From NCBI GenBank assembly GCA_011009095.1, contig VTPC01090620.1, positions 198,930-262,929 on the forward strand: a stretch of DNA of 64,000 nt, in the 5' to 3' direction. A program made the translations under genes and the position numbers. This DNA comes from Ignelater luminosus (Eukaryota > Arthropoda > Insecta > Coleoptera > Elateridae). A model generated the notes under the pieces. The model made no database searches. It saw only the letters and a list, made by a program, of their open reading frames with translations, and had not been told where the DNA came from. Shown piece after piece: positions 11,144-24,200 of this stretch (position 1 is the first letter of the stretch; the number at the start of each line of letters is the position of its first letter).

Positions 11144-14100
11144 CCAATAGGGCAAAGTAGGCAGTTGCCTAGAGGCCCCAAGGCCTTAAGGGGGCCCCGA
11201 GAGAGCCTCACGCATTTAATTTTAAAAGCCTCACAAATAGAAAAACGCCATAAACTGCAACATAATAAGTAATTTATTTTACGATTAGTTGTTCATACGG
11301 CTCTTAGTTTAAAACGTGAGATCATTAAATGGAAATCCTATATACTTCTATCTGTACTGTGAAATGACATTATTCGTAATAGATCAACGATTATCCACAA
11401 GCGTGGAGGTAACCTAATTCAATGCGTGTGGGCGTGCTGCAGAAAGAATAAACAGCTGACGAGCTGAGGTATGACTCATCTGTACATGTTTATCAGTTGA
11501 TGAGTTGTGTCACTTGCACCACTGTTAGTTGCTTTGTTTAACTACCATTTGCCCTAACCTTCGAAGGGATTTGAACAATTTACGTTAGTCAAAACTAGGT
11601 AAGTTAAGTTGTTTTATTTAAATTTAATAAATAAGAAAAGGCTATCAATACTTGGTTATCGAGAACGATATAACGTGTAATCAATTTAGTTTTACATATT
11701 TTGCATGTTTTTCAATATTTCCAATTCTTGTGTTTGATAACTTTTTTGAGGGGATTTTTAATCCATGCTGTTTGAATTGTATAAACTATGAAATTGAATA
11801 CGAACGGTAGACAAGCCGGTTGGCATTGATTCCTATACAATTAATTAAATGGGAATGTAGTGGCTGCATATTTTAGACTGAGGTCTCTCTCTCTATTTCT
11901 CTGTTTTATAGAAACAAGATGTCGGTACAAGAGAAAAACAGGTACCAGAGTGGTGAAGAAAAACGGAAGAAACATTATGAAAAGGCTAAACGCTAGATGA
12001 AACAATAAAAAAGACTCAAAATCTTTTTGAACTCGGTTTTACATTGAAACCTACAGAGCATGAAACTACATTTAAATATAAGGTAAATAAAATGGTCGAA
12101 ATAGAGGTACTAAATCCATTACTTGAACAAACACCTAAAAAGGATAATGTTGAAATGCTGGAGGAAGAAGAAGTAGAGCCAAAAATTCAGTTCCAGGATC
12201 AAACTAGATATAAATTTCGATTAAAGTACAAAAATGGCATGGGATTGTGGCAAAACATTACAGAAGAAGTGTGGATGTTTTGGTGATCAAAATATCAAAA
12301 TTTCGATAGCGGTTTTTCAGCTTCGGCCATACAGTATGAAGATCACAAGAGAGTTTTTACCCGTTCCATGATCTTTCGTAAACATGTAAGTGGAGCACAA
12401 ATTAAACGAGAGTAGCCCATGTGCTCTCCGACAACTGGAAACGTATACCGCTTTCCATTAGTACTTTTTAGAGAACCTAGAAGAGCACAATTTCCTGATG
12501 GATTTTCTGATTGAATGAAATTGCATGAAGAAAATGCAGCTCATTAATTATGTATATAGACACTAATAAACAAAATAAGATAACAGGGATGAATCAACAG
12601 CTCTTTGGAAAATCAGTTCAACAAAGAACGTAAATCTGTGGTCAAGTTTCTCTCGCCACGTGCATTAGCTTTCCATGGCGATACAGAAATCATTGGTTCA
12701 CAAAATAATAGCAACTACTTGCGGATTTTAGAGTTAATTAAGGATTTAGATCCTTTTTTTTGGTTTTTCTTTAGCCAAATATGGTAATCAAGGCAGACGC
12801 AAGCCGTCTATTTATTTTACACAATTTGTAAAGAGATAATTGAAATAATGAGGAAATAATGGGGGAAAAGGTTTTAAATGTTATTGTAGAAAAAATCAAA
12901 AAACAGAAGTGTTATTCTCTAAGCGTTGATTCGACACCAGACATGTTACAGTTAACTGTAGTGATGAGATATGTTAGATAGTCTGATAGAGAAAGGAATG
13001 AACGTTTTCTTACATTGATCCATATAGGCAGTCACACCGGAGAAGCACTTACTACAGCCGTTTTGAAATTCGTAAATAAGTATGGCATCGACACTAACAA
13101 TATACGAGGGCAATCTTATGATAACTCATCTAACATATCAAGCTGCTACAATACTCTTCAATCTCATATTTCTAATATCAATAACCTTGCGCGGTTATGA
13201 TGAAATGCCTTGATCAAGCTAATCAGAGTGATCAAACAAACCGTGCTCTAGTTCCCAGAAAAGTAAACGACACAATGTGGAGCCTTATCCAAGAGCTACA
13301 ATAGTTTTCAAAATGCTTTACAAACTATTTCTAAAGGTAAGAGTCAAAAGCTAGAGACAATTCATGAGGCCAAATGCCTATTGAAAGAAATGCCGATGAA
13401 GGAAACTTCAAAGTATCGTTCGTCTTCTAGATTTACTCTTAGATTTCTTAAAGTTGCAGAGAGAAAATTTTGATTTCTATGAAAGTAAAGCCTTGAAATA
13501 TTCTGATGGGGTTAAGAGCAAACGAAAGCGTTACAGAAAGTGACATTTTGACGATGGTGATGCTGAAGATGTAGTACTTCAAGAAGGAAAAAGATTCAAA
13601 ATTGAAACCCATCAACCAATATTGGACAAGCTAAACGTAGAACTTTTTAACCGTTTGAAAGCTTATGAGCAAGTTCAATCACTGTTTGATTTTCTTTGTG
13701 ATTTCCCTTCTAAGGATGAAAAACAAATCAAATAGAAGGCCTTAAGATTTGCAAAATGCTACAATGCTTCTTATGTGCCATTGAACATGAACTTGGTGAT
13801 GAAATGATTCATTTCAAACATTTCATTTATTAGTTTGAAGACTTCAATAAGAAAACAGCAGTACCAGCATCCCAGTTCTACAAAATGATCACCAATACCA
13901 CTGGCCACTAAATAATAATTATTTGAAATAAATAACTCTACGGAAACATATAATAACCGTTTAAATAAATAATTACTAAAACAAAAAATATATCCAAAAT
14001 TACACACAAATACACAAAAGTTAGAAATAAAGAAACGTACTATTACACGCCGCCGCGGCACGACACCTGCGCTACCATATGCACGCAGACATAAATAAAT

Positions 14101-14165
14101 TCATCTGAGAGGGGGGGCCGTCGCTTCTACTGCCTACGGGCTTCCAAATCGTTAATCCGGTACTG
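11144..14165 (+). mobile_element. hAT transposon with ZMYM1-like transposase, degenerate
   Basis: Insertion of 3022 bp bounded by a perfect 8-bp target duplication, ggtcaagt at 11136-11143 and 14166-14173. The right end, read inward, starts cagtaccggattaac and continues to gtaggcagt and a ggcccc block. The left end is eroded but keeps gtaggcagttgcc and aggcccc in the same order. Eight-bp duplications and CAG-type ends are hAT hallmarks. Inside, on the plus strand, are fragments of a zinc-finger MYM-type-1-like transposase (see the next entry). The many lesions and eroded left end show an old, immobile copy. Confidence 0.85.
11919..13830 (+). pseudogene. Broken hAT transposase, ZMYM1/DUF4371-like
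   Basis: Pieces of one protein appear in order but in several frames. The N-terminus begins at 11919 with MSVQEKNRYQSGEEKRKK, the lysine-rich start usual for this family, and stops at 11994. Acidic sequence follows at 12044-12286, then a MYM/TTF-like segment with SSPCALRQLETYTAFH-type sequence near 12410-12470. The clearest part is 13015-13200: IHIGSHTGEALTTAVLKF and GIDTNNIRGQSYDNSSN, the transposase core containing the RGQ.YD motif. At least six stops or shifts interrupt it. It cannot make transposase. Similarity to ZMYM1-type hAT proteins is from memory. Confidence 0.72.
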
Positions 14166-14173
14166 GGTCAAGT

Positions 14174-14942
14174 GGAACAACTGAAGCTTTTATAAACAAT
14201 TAGACAGCAAATGCACTCTTTGACTTTAGGATAAAAGCGTGAAATATGCTTTAGTATAGAAATTGATCATAGCCTGAATTTTGGAAAAATAGGAGACAAG
14301 CTCATCAATTAATTAATCATGGTTTTTTTGTGGATTTCTATATTGTACGGCCGCCAAGCGAGTTACCTGTTTTGACTATAAGGTATTCGTTATGAATACA
14401 AATAAGATTTGTGTATTTCACATGATCTAACTAATTATTCTATCGTATAAAAAGCCAGGTAAGCAGAAATCAAGTACAAACTTACTGCTGAGAGACTCAC
14501 GAGAAAAATAGTTATCGTACCTTGCAGAATTTTATTTATAGTTGTTCCATGTTTCCAGCTTTCAAAATTTGTAAGTTTCTTGTGCGTATATTTAGATTTT
14601 CTGTTTTTGAATTTAAACAAGTTAGTGGAGATTTTAATACATAGTTGCATCAGGCCTTTTTGTAAAGTACGTTCTATTTCAATTACGCAGAAAGAGACAT
14701 TATAATCGCCTTCATGACCTTCAGATTTTTACATTTATTTTTCCTAGTGTGAGCAGCAAGTGATTTTTCTAGTATTTGTTGTAAACGTTGCAAATTAAGA
14801 AAAACTTACATTATGGGTTACTCGATTGCAGAAACGGTTGAAATGATTGCACTTTTTTTTGGAAATAACAGTGACAACAACAAAAACAAATGTCACATAT
14901 GAAAATTTGAAGATCATGAAGCTTTTTATCTTTTAGATTTCA
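14174..14942. other. Intergenic, no gene recognised
   Basis: AT-rich, with a 71-codon minus-strand frame (14435-14650) lacking any motif. Nothing else seen. Confidence 0.45.
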
Positions 14943-15225
14943 CACCCTGTATCTTTCAAACAAATCGACCGAATTTAAAAATTCTAGCAGGGCAATATAG
15001 AGAATTAAAAAGCCTTTCTAATGATGTGCCACTTAAATCGCTTTCCCATGAAAAATCCTTTAGGGATTGACACCCCCCCCCCCCACCATGGGGGTAGAAG
15101 TTTAGATTTAGAAATGTTCGTCTCCCAATACAAATCGACGTGTTTTTGCGTGTTTTCAAAAAATTAGTTTCTTAGGAGCTATTCGGTCTGTTCCATTTTC
15201 GTTGGGCCACCCCCGTATATATTAC
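14943..15225. repeat. Short mariner-type element with a poly(C) tract
   Basis: Read on the minus strand, the right flank starts tacgggggtggcccaacg and the left flank ends with tacagggtgtg in inverse sense at about 14943-14952 (cacaccctgta). These are the kinds of ends seen on many short insect elements. The interior has no coding. A run of about 12 C lies at 15073-15084. The ends match only loosely, so this could be two neighbouring fragments. Confidence 0.4.
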
Positions 15226-16500
15226 AGTATATTCTAAACAAAGAGAAATTATAGTCCATCAATAATTTTTTTAGCAACTGTCCCAAAACAGCCAGTTTTT
15301 CTACGCTTATGTAAAAACGTTTCCTTCGAACGGTGTTTTAAGTGGTTGGTCTTCATTTATTTACTTTATTTTACAGACCGGTTCAAAATCTAGTAACGTG
15401 ACTTTTCAATCCAATTGAGGGTGCCGTAACCAGTATTATGTTCGAACCTGATTTTGCTTTTTAAATGCCGAATCGTGCCGACCTAGAGGACTAGAAATTA
15501 AGAAACTGCGAGGACAATCCAGTCAGGAGACCAAGTAGAGCAAAAATCCAAAATTCAAATAGTTATAGTTTCTCGGTGGTGTATTATTAAACTTACTACT
15601 ACTCAATTGGGTTCCACTTTGCACATTCTGCGGGTGCATTTTCTAATGATTATAGATATTTGTTTACACTTTTTGGAACACCCTCATCTATTTTATAATA
15701 ATGTACAGAATATGTACAAATATAACTTTTATGGCTCTTAAATACACATTTCTTTAAAAATAATTTTAAAAAAGACAACAAACAGAAAACAAACACTTAT
15801 CTTTGATACATACGCACACCCACTTTAAATAATTGCTTAGTTTTGACCTTAGGCCATATTTTGTCTCTACAATTACGCACTAAGTTTTTTTTTTGTTTTT
15901 GTTCCACAAACTGTAAAGTATTAATTAAAGATTTGTCGCTTTATCAGTTATACATACAAATATATTACGTTCAATTTAAAGTTGACTAAGGAACATAAAT
16001 ACCAAACAGGAAAACTATCTAAAAGAAAAAATTCCTCAAACTAGCAACCAACGTACTAAAACGGTCAACAAAGTTTTTACGTCAGTTTATCGAACTTTGA
16101 TTCTTTGGGAAATGTTTTTACTTACAAACAGCAAACACTTTGATAAAAGAGGTTCCGTCTGGACATACAATACATAGAATTTAAGAAAACAGTTAATTAT
16201 ACAATATAAAAAAGATTTAGACAAAATTAAATTACTTGCAGCAAAAAGTTAAATTGATTATTATAAATAACCCTATGGCCATGTATAAGGGGTTAATAAT
16301 AATATTCTGCTGTTTGCATGAAATTTTAATCGCGCGCGTTGGTATAAATCGTTTAAATAGTATAAACTATCGTTGAAAAAATGGCAAGAAATCGCTTAAA
16401 AGATATGAGTTCATTTGCCAAAGAGGGGCTCGTCTCAAGTTATCAGTTATTTGTAAGACCTTATGACCTGTCTATGGATATATTACAGATGATTATAAAA
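15226..16500. other. Intergenic, no gene recognised
   Basis: AT-rich. A short frame from 16381 reads MARNRLKDMSSFAKEG and stops within 45 codons. It has no motif I recognise. Confidence 0.45.
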
Positions 16501-16518
16501 GGATGATAGTAGTATTAA

Positions 16519-16763
16519 ATCAGAGAGCACGGCAGTAACTCTGTCGAGCAACACATAAATCTAAAAACTGGTGTAAGAGTTGGTTTAGAGACAGGTGAAA
16601 TAAAAGAAAAAGAAAAAATGGTTGAAAAGTTTATATGTGAAGATAATCCTAAAGCTGCTATAGAGATTACCTATGGAAGCAACAGCAGCAGAAAAATAAC
16701 ACAGTATTTGGCTGCAGGATTAGGTATGTTCTCCAATAATATTAGCAAAGACTTTTTTTACTA
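16519..16763 (+). pseudogene. Possible orphan exon of a Tret1-like transporter
   Basis: An open stretch of about 80 codons contains an ATG at 16618 (MVEKFICEDNPKAA) and ends SSRKITQYLAAGLG, followed by a good donor, G|GTATGT, at 16724. Cytoplasmic N-termini of insect trehalose transporters often end QYLAA just before the first membrane helix. It cannot join the transporter exon at 21212. The donor leaves phase 1 while that exon begins in phase 0, and that exon already carries its own equivalent segment (KIISNYFMSIATLGA). So this may be a remnant of a second transporter, or a coincidence. Confidence 0.25.
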
Positions 16764-19700
16764 ATTATGTAGGAATAATTCACAGCCAATTCATTTTGAA
16801 ATTATTTATTTTACCTTTTAATGACGTATAACGGACAATTTTAGCATCACTATCAACATTTAATGGATTTTATACAATATTAATTAAGAGTATGCAAAAG
16901 GTCAGCTTTTATCGCTAATAAAATTGAATTATTCATGTGTATCGTGAGCGTAATTCTGATTTTACATTCTTGTCAGTTTAACCAAACGTGCAATTCAAAA
17001 AAGCTTAAATTACAACCAGTAATAGACTCATCTCTCGCTTTAAAAAAAAACCAAAAAACCTTCTCTATTTTGTAACTCTTAATAATAAATTTTTCCTTAA
17101 TTTCTTTGGGAATACCATTAGTAGACTCCATACTTACTAACAACAGAATTTTTTAGCGGAATTCCCTTAAACTCTCTCGCAAAGTGTTTGACTTACTGAC
17201 CTCCACTGCAACGATTTTCCATTTCTATCGTGCTTTTTGAGTAACTCAATTTCCTTGTTTTGTTTTAATCTGTTAGTTTTTCTAATTTATCTGAGCATTC
17301 TGTCTATGGTTAGTTACATTGATGAGCTCTAGATAATAACTACCTCAAAAGTACACTTATTTGTCGCTTCAATTTTCTTTAGGTTTTCTGTGTTCTTCAA
17401 CAAAGAATACTAGATACCACTTTTTATCAATGCAATAACCTTCTTTATACAGCCAACAGTTTAATTCAATGAGACAGTCCAATTCAATTTATTAGAGTGC
17501 CTTCATAACAGAAAATTCCTAAAATTATTTGGTACCCCAAACATGTCAGAAAAGTTTTTGATATCGTTTTCAAAAAGTTTGATGAGAGGTGACTCAAAAA
17601 GACACAAAATTCTTCACTGATTTTTATCAAAACAGCTACTGTCTTATTGCAGCTTATTTCAAGTTACAAGAAAATGATGTAGACACTATTACCAAACAAA
17701 CTTCAGAAATGTTCAAAGTTGCCTTCTTCGAACTTTTCAAAGCTTTGAGCTTTTCATTTTCTACAATTGATTCAAATTACTCTGACACTGCATAAATGCT
17801 TTCTGAGGTTAGGAAATAGCCAGAAATTGCACATATTTACGCAGATAGGGGGAGTATATCAGATGCTCGGTTAGTTTGACAACATTATCTGTGAAAAATT
17901 TAAGTGTTGTTGCAGAAGTTTGGGAAAACAGCCTGCAACTACGTTACATTTTCATTGCTCGTTGACTTTTCACGGTGATCAATTTTTTATGCTCTGGAAC
18001 ATTGAAAACAGGTACATACATTTCGCCACATTTTACAGTTTTATAAATGATGTGGTAACCATCATCATTCCACTTCTTGGTATTTCCTTAAGTTTATTAT
18101 TATTGGTTTCCAATATTTTCCGTATGGCAAACATTTTCTAGGACTACTACTGTCAAAGGCCTAGTCGTGTGTTGTTCGACTTCTGTAGAATTTTACAGAT
18201 CTTCTAAAAACAGCGGTCGAGACGGTATTTCATTTCCAAAAACTAATTTTAGGCAGTCCATTCATTGTTCTTAAGTTAATACGATATGTTCTCGCATATA
18301 TTCTGTGACCCCATGTACAATACAACTAGTTAAATGTATTTCTATAGCAAAAAAAAGTTTATCCGTATTTTAAAGATTACAGTGTGGCCTTCATATTTAT
18401 GATCCAAACCACAACAGACCTTCTAAATATACGAAAGAAAAACAGAAATTTTAATCAGAGATGCGATAACACCTTGTTTTAAGTTTGGACGTACAAACCT
18501 TTACTGTCAGCTCCAGCCACTGAATAAGAAGCACTCATACTACTACTTGTTAAACTAAAAACTTCTTGTAATGAAATAATGCATGAAAGTATGTTTAAAG
18601 AAATTTCAAAGAAATAAGTGATTTAAGAAGAACTATTATTATCCAAAGGTGGTAATTTGAATCATCAACAGGAACTATAACAATAATAAAATTGTAAAAG
18701 ACATAGTTGTGTAATGAGTTTTCATTTTTTTGTCTTACCAAAACTTTATTAGCTTCTGCAATCAATTAGATAGACACGGAGCTTTTAATTGTTGATAGTT
18801 GTAAGAAGTAACTTTCAAGCGATTTTGGCACCACCAATGATTTTTTTGTTTTTTGGAAACAAAGTAAAGCTCTTCTCTTGTTTGATTTAAAAAGGTGAAT
18901 AAAAGGCATCGTCCGACTGTAGGTCACTGAAGAAACCCTTTTGGAGAACTAATCACGACTCGTGTTTCAGTATAACTAACCTAAAAAAGATAATAAAAGG
19001 CGAAACCGTAAAGGTTGTCCTTCCTCTACCACTACCAACAAAGTTCCATTTCCAAGATATACTTAACCAAAGAAAAAAAAAGCCATTCACATACCACTAC
19101 CACTACCAACAACCAAAGTCCCAACTCGACACGACATCTCGTTCTTAAGATATAGAATATTTGGCAAAAGAAAATGATGAATGGCGGTGTGCTGATTCAC
19201 TGCCAGCAACCAAAGCTCTATCTTGATACTACAGTCCATTGCCAGAAAAATTGATCATTTTCAAGCTCTATAGAATTTTGACCAGTAAATCAAAAATTAT
19301 GACATACTACAGTTTCAGCCTAAGAATTGTGTGTGATTCTTCAGAAGTGCTTTCGTCTTTTTATACACTTAACATTTTTATTTTTTGCTTTTGCTTTTGC
19401 AAATTCTGCTATGGCTTTACTTTGTACAGTTACATAAATTTAGCTTCCTCTTCTATTGTAGATTGAATTCATGGTTTTAAACAATGAAGGTTATAAGCAA
19501 CAGAATGTAATAGAAGTGTAAGATATTTCACGTATCTTTCTATGCCTTTATTATTTAGGCGTAGAGCTAGCAATTTGGACCTTTATCGCAAATGAGATGC
19601 TAGATTTGGTATCATGTTAGGACATTAGGGCTAGATCTGCCATGTTAATTATTTTTTTATACCACCTTATCTCTGTATCTAACGTACAGCATGACGCCAT

Positions 19701-21211
19701 TTTTGGATCGAAGTAAAAGGCTTCAATCAGTAGAACATAAACCGAATTCGAATTAATAAAAAAGAGAACAAAAGCTAATATGGAGTAGATTAATTAGAAT
19801 TTGATTTCGGCTTCTTAACTAAATCATACGGCAGTAATGAGAAAAAAACAGAAAAAGAATGAAATACGAACAATCTTGACTTATATTACAGTTCATCTTT
19901 TAAAAGCTCCAGAAGAATATAAAGGTCTCACATAAAAAATACTGGACCGCATTGTAGATGAAAGATTAAGAAAAACTCACGTTGCGGAATTGGCTTTCAT
20001 AGGCGCTTTTGTAGGTGCAACCAGCAGTTTTTTGTTTTGGTATTTGATAGACGATTAGGTTCTTTGAATAAAAAACATTCAGAGTGTCGCTGTTTAACTA
20101 GATCAGTAATAACCCAGAGAGGTTTTGCAAGATTTCCTAAATCTAATAAACTACGAACAAGAAGTGATAGAGCCAAATGGTCATTTATTGAGGCAGCTTG
20201 AGTAGCTGCTGAGCAAAATTAGGAAAAATTTTTAGATTTATAAATGGCCCTGATAACTAAAATAAAAAGCCTAAGTATTATAATTGCTTTTGAACCAAAA
20301 CTCTCATAGAGTACTGAAGAAGATGCAGAACTAATTTTAGGATATGAATTCAAGAGAGAATTCTTTTTTTTCATTTTTTACTTTCACGTCCACGTTTATT
20401 CGTTCATCTTGACATTCGTAAATACAGAAATGTCTTTTACATAATTTACATTTTGTCATTCTAGTTTTAAAAACAGATAACGAACCAAAAATTGCATATA
20501 GAGGTGAATGCTCTAGACACAACATAAACATTTTTAGGTTATATTCCATGCACCTCACGTTTCTACCTGTCGCGTCGTATTAGTATACAAATCGTTGATC
20601 TGATAAAAAGATTATGCAGAATGCACCGAACTTCAAAACTAATAAAATCTGAAACTCCCGTGCAATAGAAAGTATTTGAGGTTAAAAATCTAGAATTTTA
20701 AAAGTACAAATTCGTATTCCAACCCAAAATAAAACGGTATAAATTAATTTCAGGAGGAAGTTTTCCTGCTGTTGCAAAATTTACTTTCTATAATAGTTAC
20801 AAACAGATTCAGCATACAAACACCTTAAAGGCATTTCTATCGACTTGCACTTTTGTAACTGTTTACGTAGATAATGCAAAATTAGCAACGCAATGTTATG
20901 TGATTAGAACGATTCCGGAATTGAATGAAAGCATGTGCAAGTTGGATTATTTCGCTTTATTAAAAAGGTTAAAGATTATCGTCTCATAAAACGTGGTAAT
21001 CTTACGTATTTTTCATGACATTGCGTAAGCGTAGTTTATCTTTTTTTTTATTCCAATAGAAATTAATAAATTTGATTAGATCTTGATAAATAAGCAAATT
21101 AAACTTAAACATTAAAATGCCATTTTTTATCGTGCACCACCCATTGCCAACATAATGAATATTTAATAAAATAATTTAGTAATAAATAACCTATAGATTA
21201 TCATTTTGCAG
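16764..21211. other. Upstream region of the sugar transporter; first exon not found
   Basis: The missing first coding exon of the transporter probably lies here or further upstream, but no ATG-containing exon with a phase-0 donor could be singled out. Open frames at 17589-17795, 17920-18141, 19239-19466 (+) and 20337-20558 (-) have no recognised motif. At 19020-19155 two imperfect copies of a segment with accactaccaacaa..ag follow each other. Confidence 0.4.
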
Positions 21212-24200
21212 AAAATAATCTCTAATTATTTTATGTCGATAGCTACCCTGGGGGCCGTGGCAATGGGAACACATTTATCATGGACATCAGCAGCGGTAGT
21301 TATGTTAACCAGTCCAACATCTGAAATTCCTATAACGTATGACGAAGCATCGTGGATTGGATCCTTGATTACGTTAGGGGCTTGTGCGGGTGCAATTCCT
21401 GCGGGTAGTATAGCCACACAGTTGGGTCCAAAACGGACACTTCAGATAATAGCTTTACCGCTCTTAGCAGCTTGGTACATTATTGCCTTCAGGTAAGTTT
21501 AATCTAATTCTGGACCACCGACTAAGAAAATTATTATAGGATCTTGTAGCGGATTAACCTGATCGTTATTTTCTTTAAATTAGCTCTGTTTATTTTCCGG
21601 ATTTACTTAATAACTTTGTTGACATAATTTATTACATTTACATAAATAAAATGTTTATCCCTGAAAACCCAGAAATTTATATCATTTGAAATTGATGCCC
21701 TTAAATTTCGTGCTTCTTAACTAAAATACTGATGCTGATAGACAACCTTTTTCCATCAAAAAGGTATATTTAGATTTAATCTGCATTAATTAAAGTCGTA
21801 TTTGGTTTTTCTTACCTATAATCTTAATAAAGGGAAAACTTGTTTGCTTTCCTATTCTACGAATTATAAAAATTAACGAGACAAATAAAAACAACTGTAT
21901 TAATTAGAAACTTCAATATAATTAATTGATTTTATTATCTTGTTTTTGCTGTTAATTAACATTTTGCTATCGTATGGTAAAAAAACAATAATAATGTGTT
22001 TTATTTATTGGAAATTTTTATGCCCCTATAAAAAAATATTCGATTGAGCAACTGTAAAGATTCCTGTTTTAAATTAAAATAGAAATCGCCAATAAATTTA
22101 AATAATAGCAGGTTCAGTAGATGTTCTGCTATACGTTAGATGGAATTGCTGAACGATGTTAAATTGGAAAAATTTGTTTTTTTTGTTTCTTTGTGTTTTC
22201 TATTTCCTGTTTCTATAAAGGTTTTAGGTTTTGCTATGCAGTCGCCGTACTGTAAATTTATTACAAAAAAATTAAAATATCAGCTACCTAAATGTTTTTT
22301 ACAGGATATTCTTTCTTCTGCATTATTTCTAAAAATTTAATATGTTAATAGAAACAATTTAAGAAATTTTCCTAAAGATAAGCGTTTCCTATTGGATCGT
22401 CAATGTTCTCGTTTACCACCTGGAGCTTTGACCAGCAAAATACCAACATCTTCAGATTCTAAAATTTCTTTGGATTTTTCTTTTGGTGCATTTCAACGAG
22501 TAACTTGTTTTCTAAACCGCAGAATTCATACCTATGGGATCGGCATTATTTTTCTTTGAAACTAACCAAAATAATGTTAGTAGTCGGTTTGGTTTTGCTA
22601 CATCCGTTGTTGTAATCATCAATATATTAGTCAACTATTATTATTATCATTATTATATTACGCCGATCTCAATTATTTCCTTGTTTTTTCTTTGTTATAT
22701 TATGTTTGCAGATATATTTTGGTATCTCGACCACATCAACAGTTCCTCGCCTGCTAGGTTTTATGATTTCTATTGTTAAAAATTTTGAATTTATGGGTTT
22801 ATGAATTAAAATCTGTTTCTCTTTTGAGTTTATTTAAGTTTATATCAGTAGTTGAGTAAGGAATAATGAGAAAGGGATCAATATTATTGATATTAGACGT
22901 TACATGCATATTTTGTAGACGCAATTGATATTAGTGAATATTTTTCTAATAATTTTTTTGTTTTAAACGACCTAATTTACAGTTACAGGGCTGATTGTCC
23001 ACCAGCATGGCATCATTTAGTATGTATGATAAAATTAAAATTACTTTCAAAGAAATCTATGCAGTTTTTATTATTAATATAAATAAATAAATACATAAAT
23101 TAAAGCCCACGACACAGCTTAAAATCTTTGATGTGGCCCGTATTGAGCTTAGTTTACCCAACTCTGCTTTAATAAAGAAATTGAAAATCAAAAAACAGAA
23201 AAATAAAGAATAACATCTAGAGTTTTGTTGTTCGATCTAGTACCTAACAGAAAATGCAACCAAAGTAACAGACATGTTAAAAGGTACAACGAAACCAATA
23301 GTAAAAACAAAATGCATTGTTGTAATAAGCAGAAATAAACTTGAATTAATTACAGTACATATTTGGAATATTAGAAAAAGAAGAGAAAAGAAATGAATTG
23401 GTAGACAGATTTAGCTACTTAGAAACTTTAATATCCAAAAACCAAACTAACTAAAAGACTAAAAGTAAAGGATACAATTATATGGAACTGTATGTCACAG
23501 TTTGTCCAATTTCAAGAAACAGAAGATTTAAGGATTTGATGACATTTATTATACAGAACTGAATTGCATTTGTAACTCAAGAACAAAAGTTTTTGAATAA
23601 GAAAAATGGGAGGTAAACAAAAATAAAAAAGAAAACTAGCACGCAATCTACAGAACAATAATAAAACCTATTGTTGTAGAAACGACGGCTTTTACTAGAC
23701 AAGAAGAAGAAGAAGAATTACATTCTAATTCAAAGACGAATATTAAGCTGAATATATCCAAAACAGAATTTACATTTATACAAAATAATTTTCGGAACCA
23801 TGCCTGCTGATGCTTATTATGAATGTTTCTTCATTCACGTCTTATCATTCATTTTTGTTACAAACAGTTATTACAATATGGGTAGAGCAAATGTCAATTC
23901 TGAATACCTGAATAATTTTGAAGAATCTTCAGAGTCGGGCTAGTTTCGGAAACTAGAAGTCTAGAGACTCCCGTGACAAACCGCTCTGGGGTTCAAGTAG
24001 GTTTGAAATTTAAAATCCCAATCTTTTCCCACGTTACAAATTATAATATGGGGCCATATTTACTCTGCGCCCAAAAATAGTTTGATAACGCACCATTATC
24101 TTCTATTAGGGAACGTATACTCCAGTAATTCCATATAATTTAAAGACGATAATTAAGTACGTTTACAACATTAACACTTCTTTAGAAACAATAAATTTTT

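Noticed and set aside
17589..18141. Two plus-strand frames of about 70 codons
   Set aside because: No motif, no supporting splice sites and AT-driven composition.
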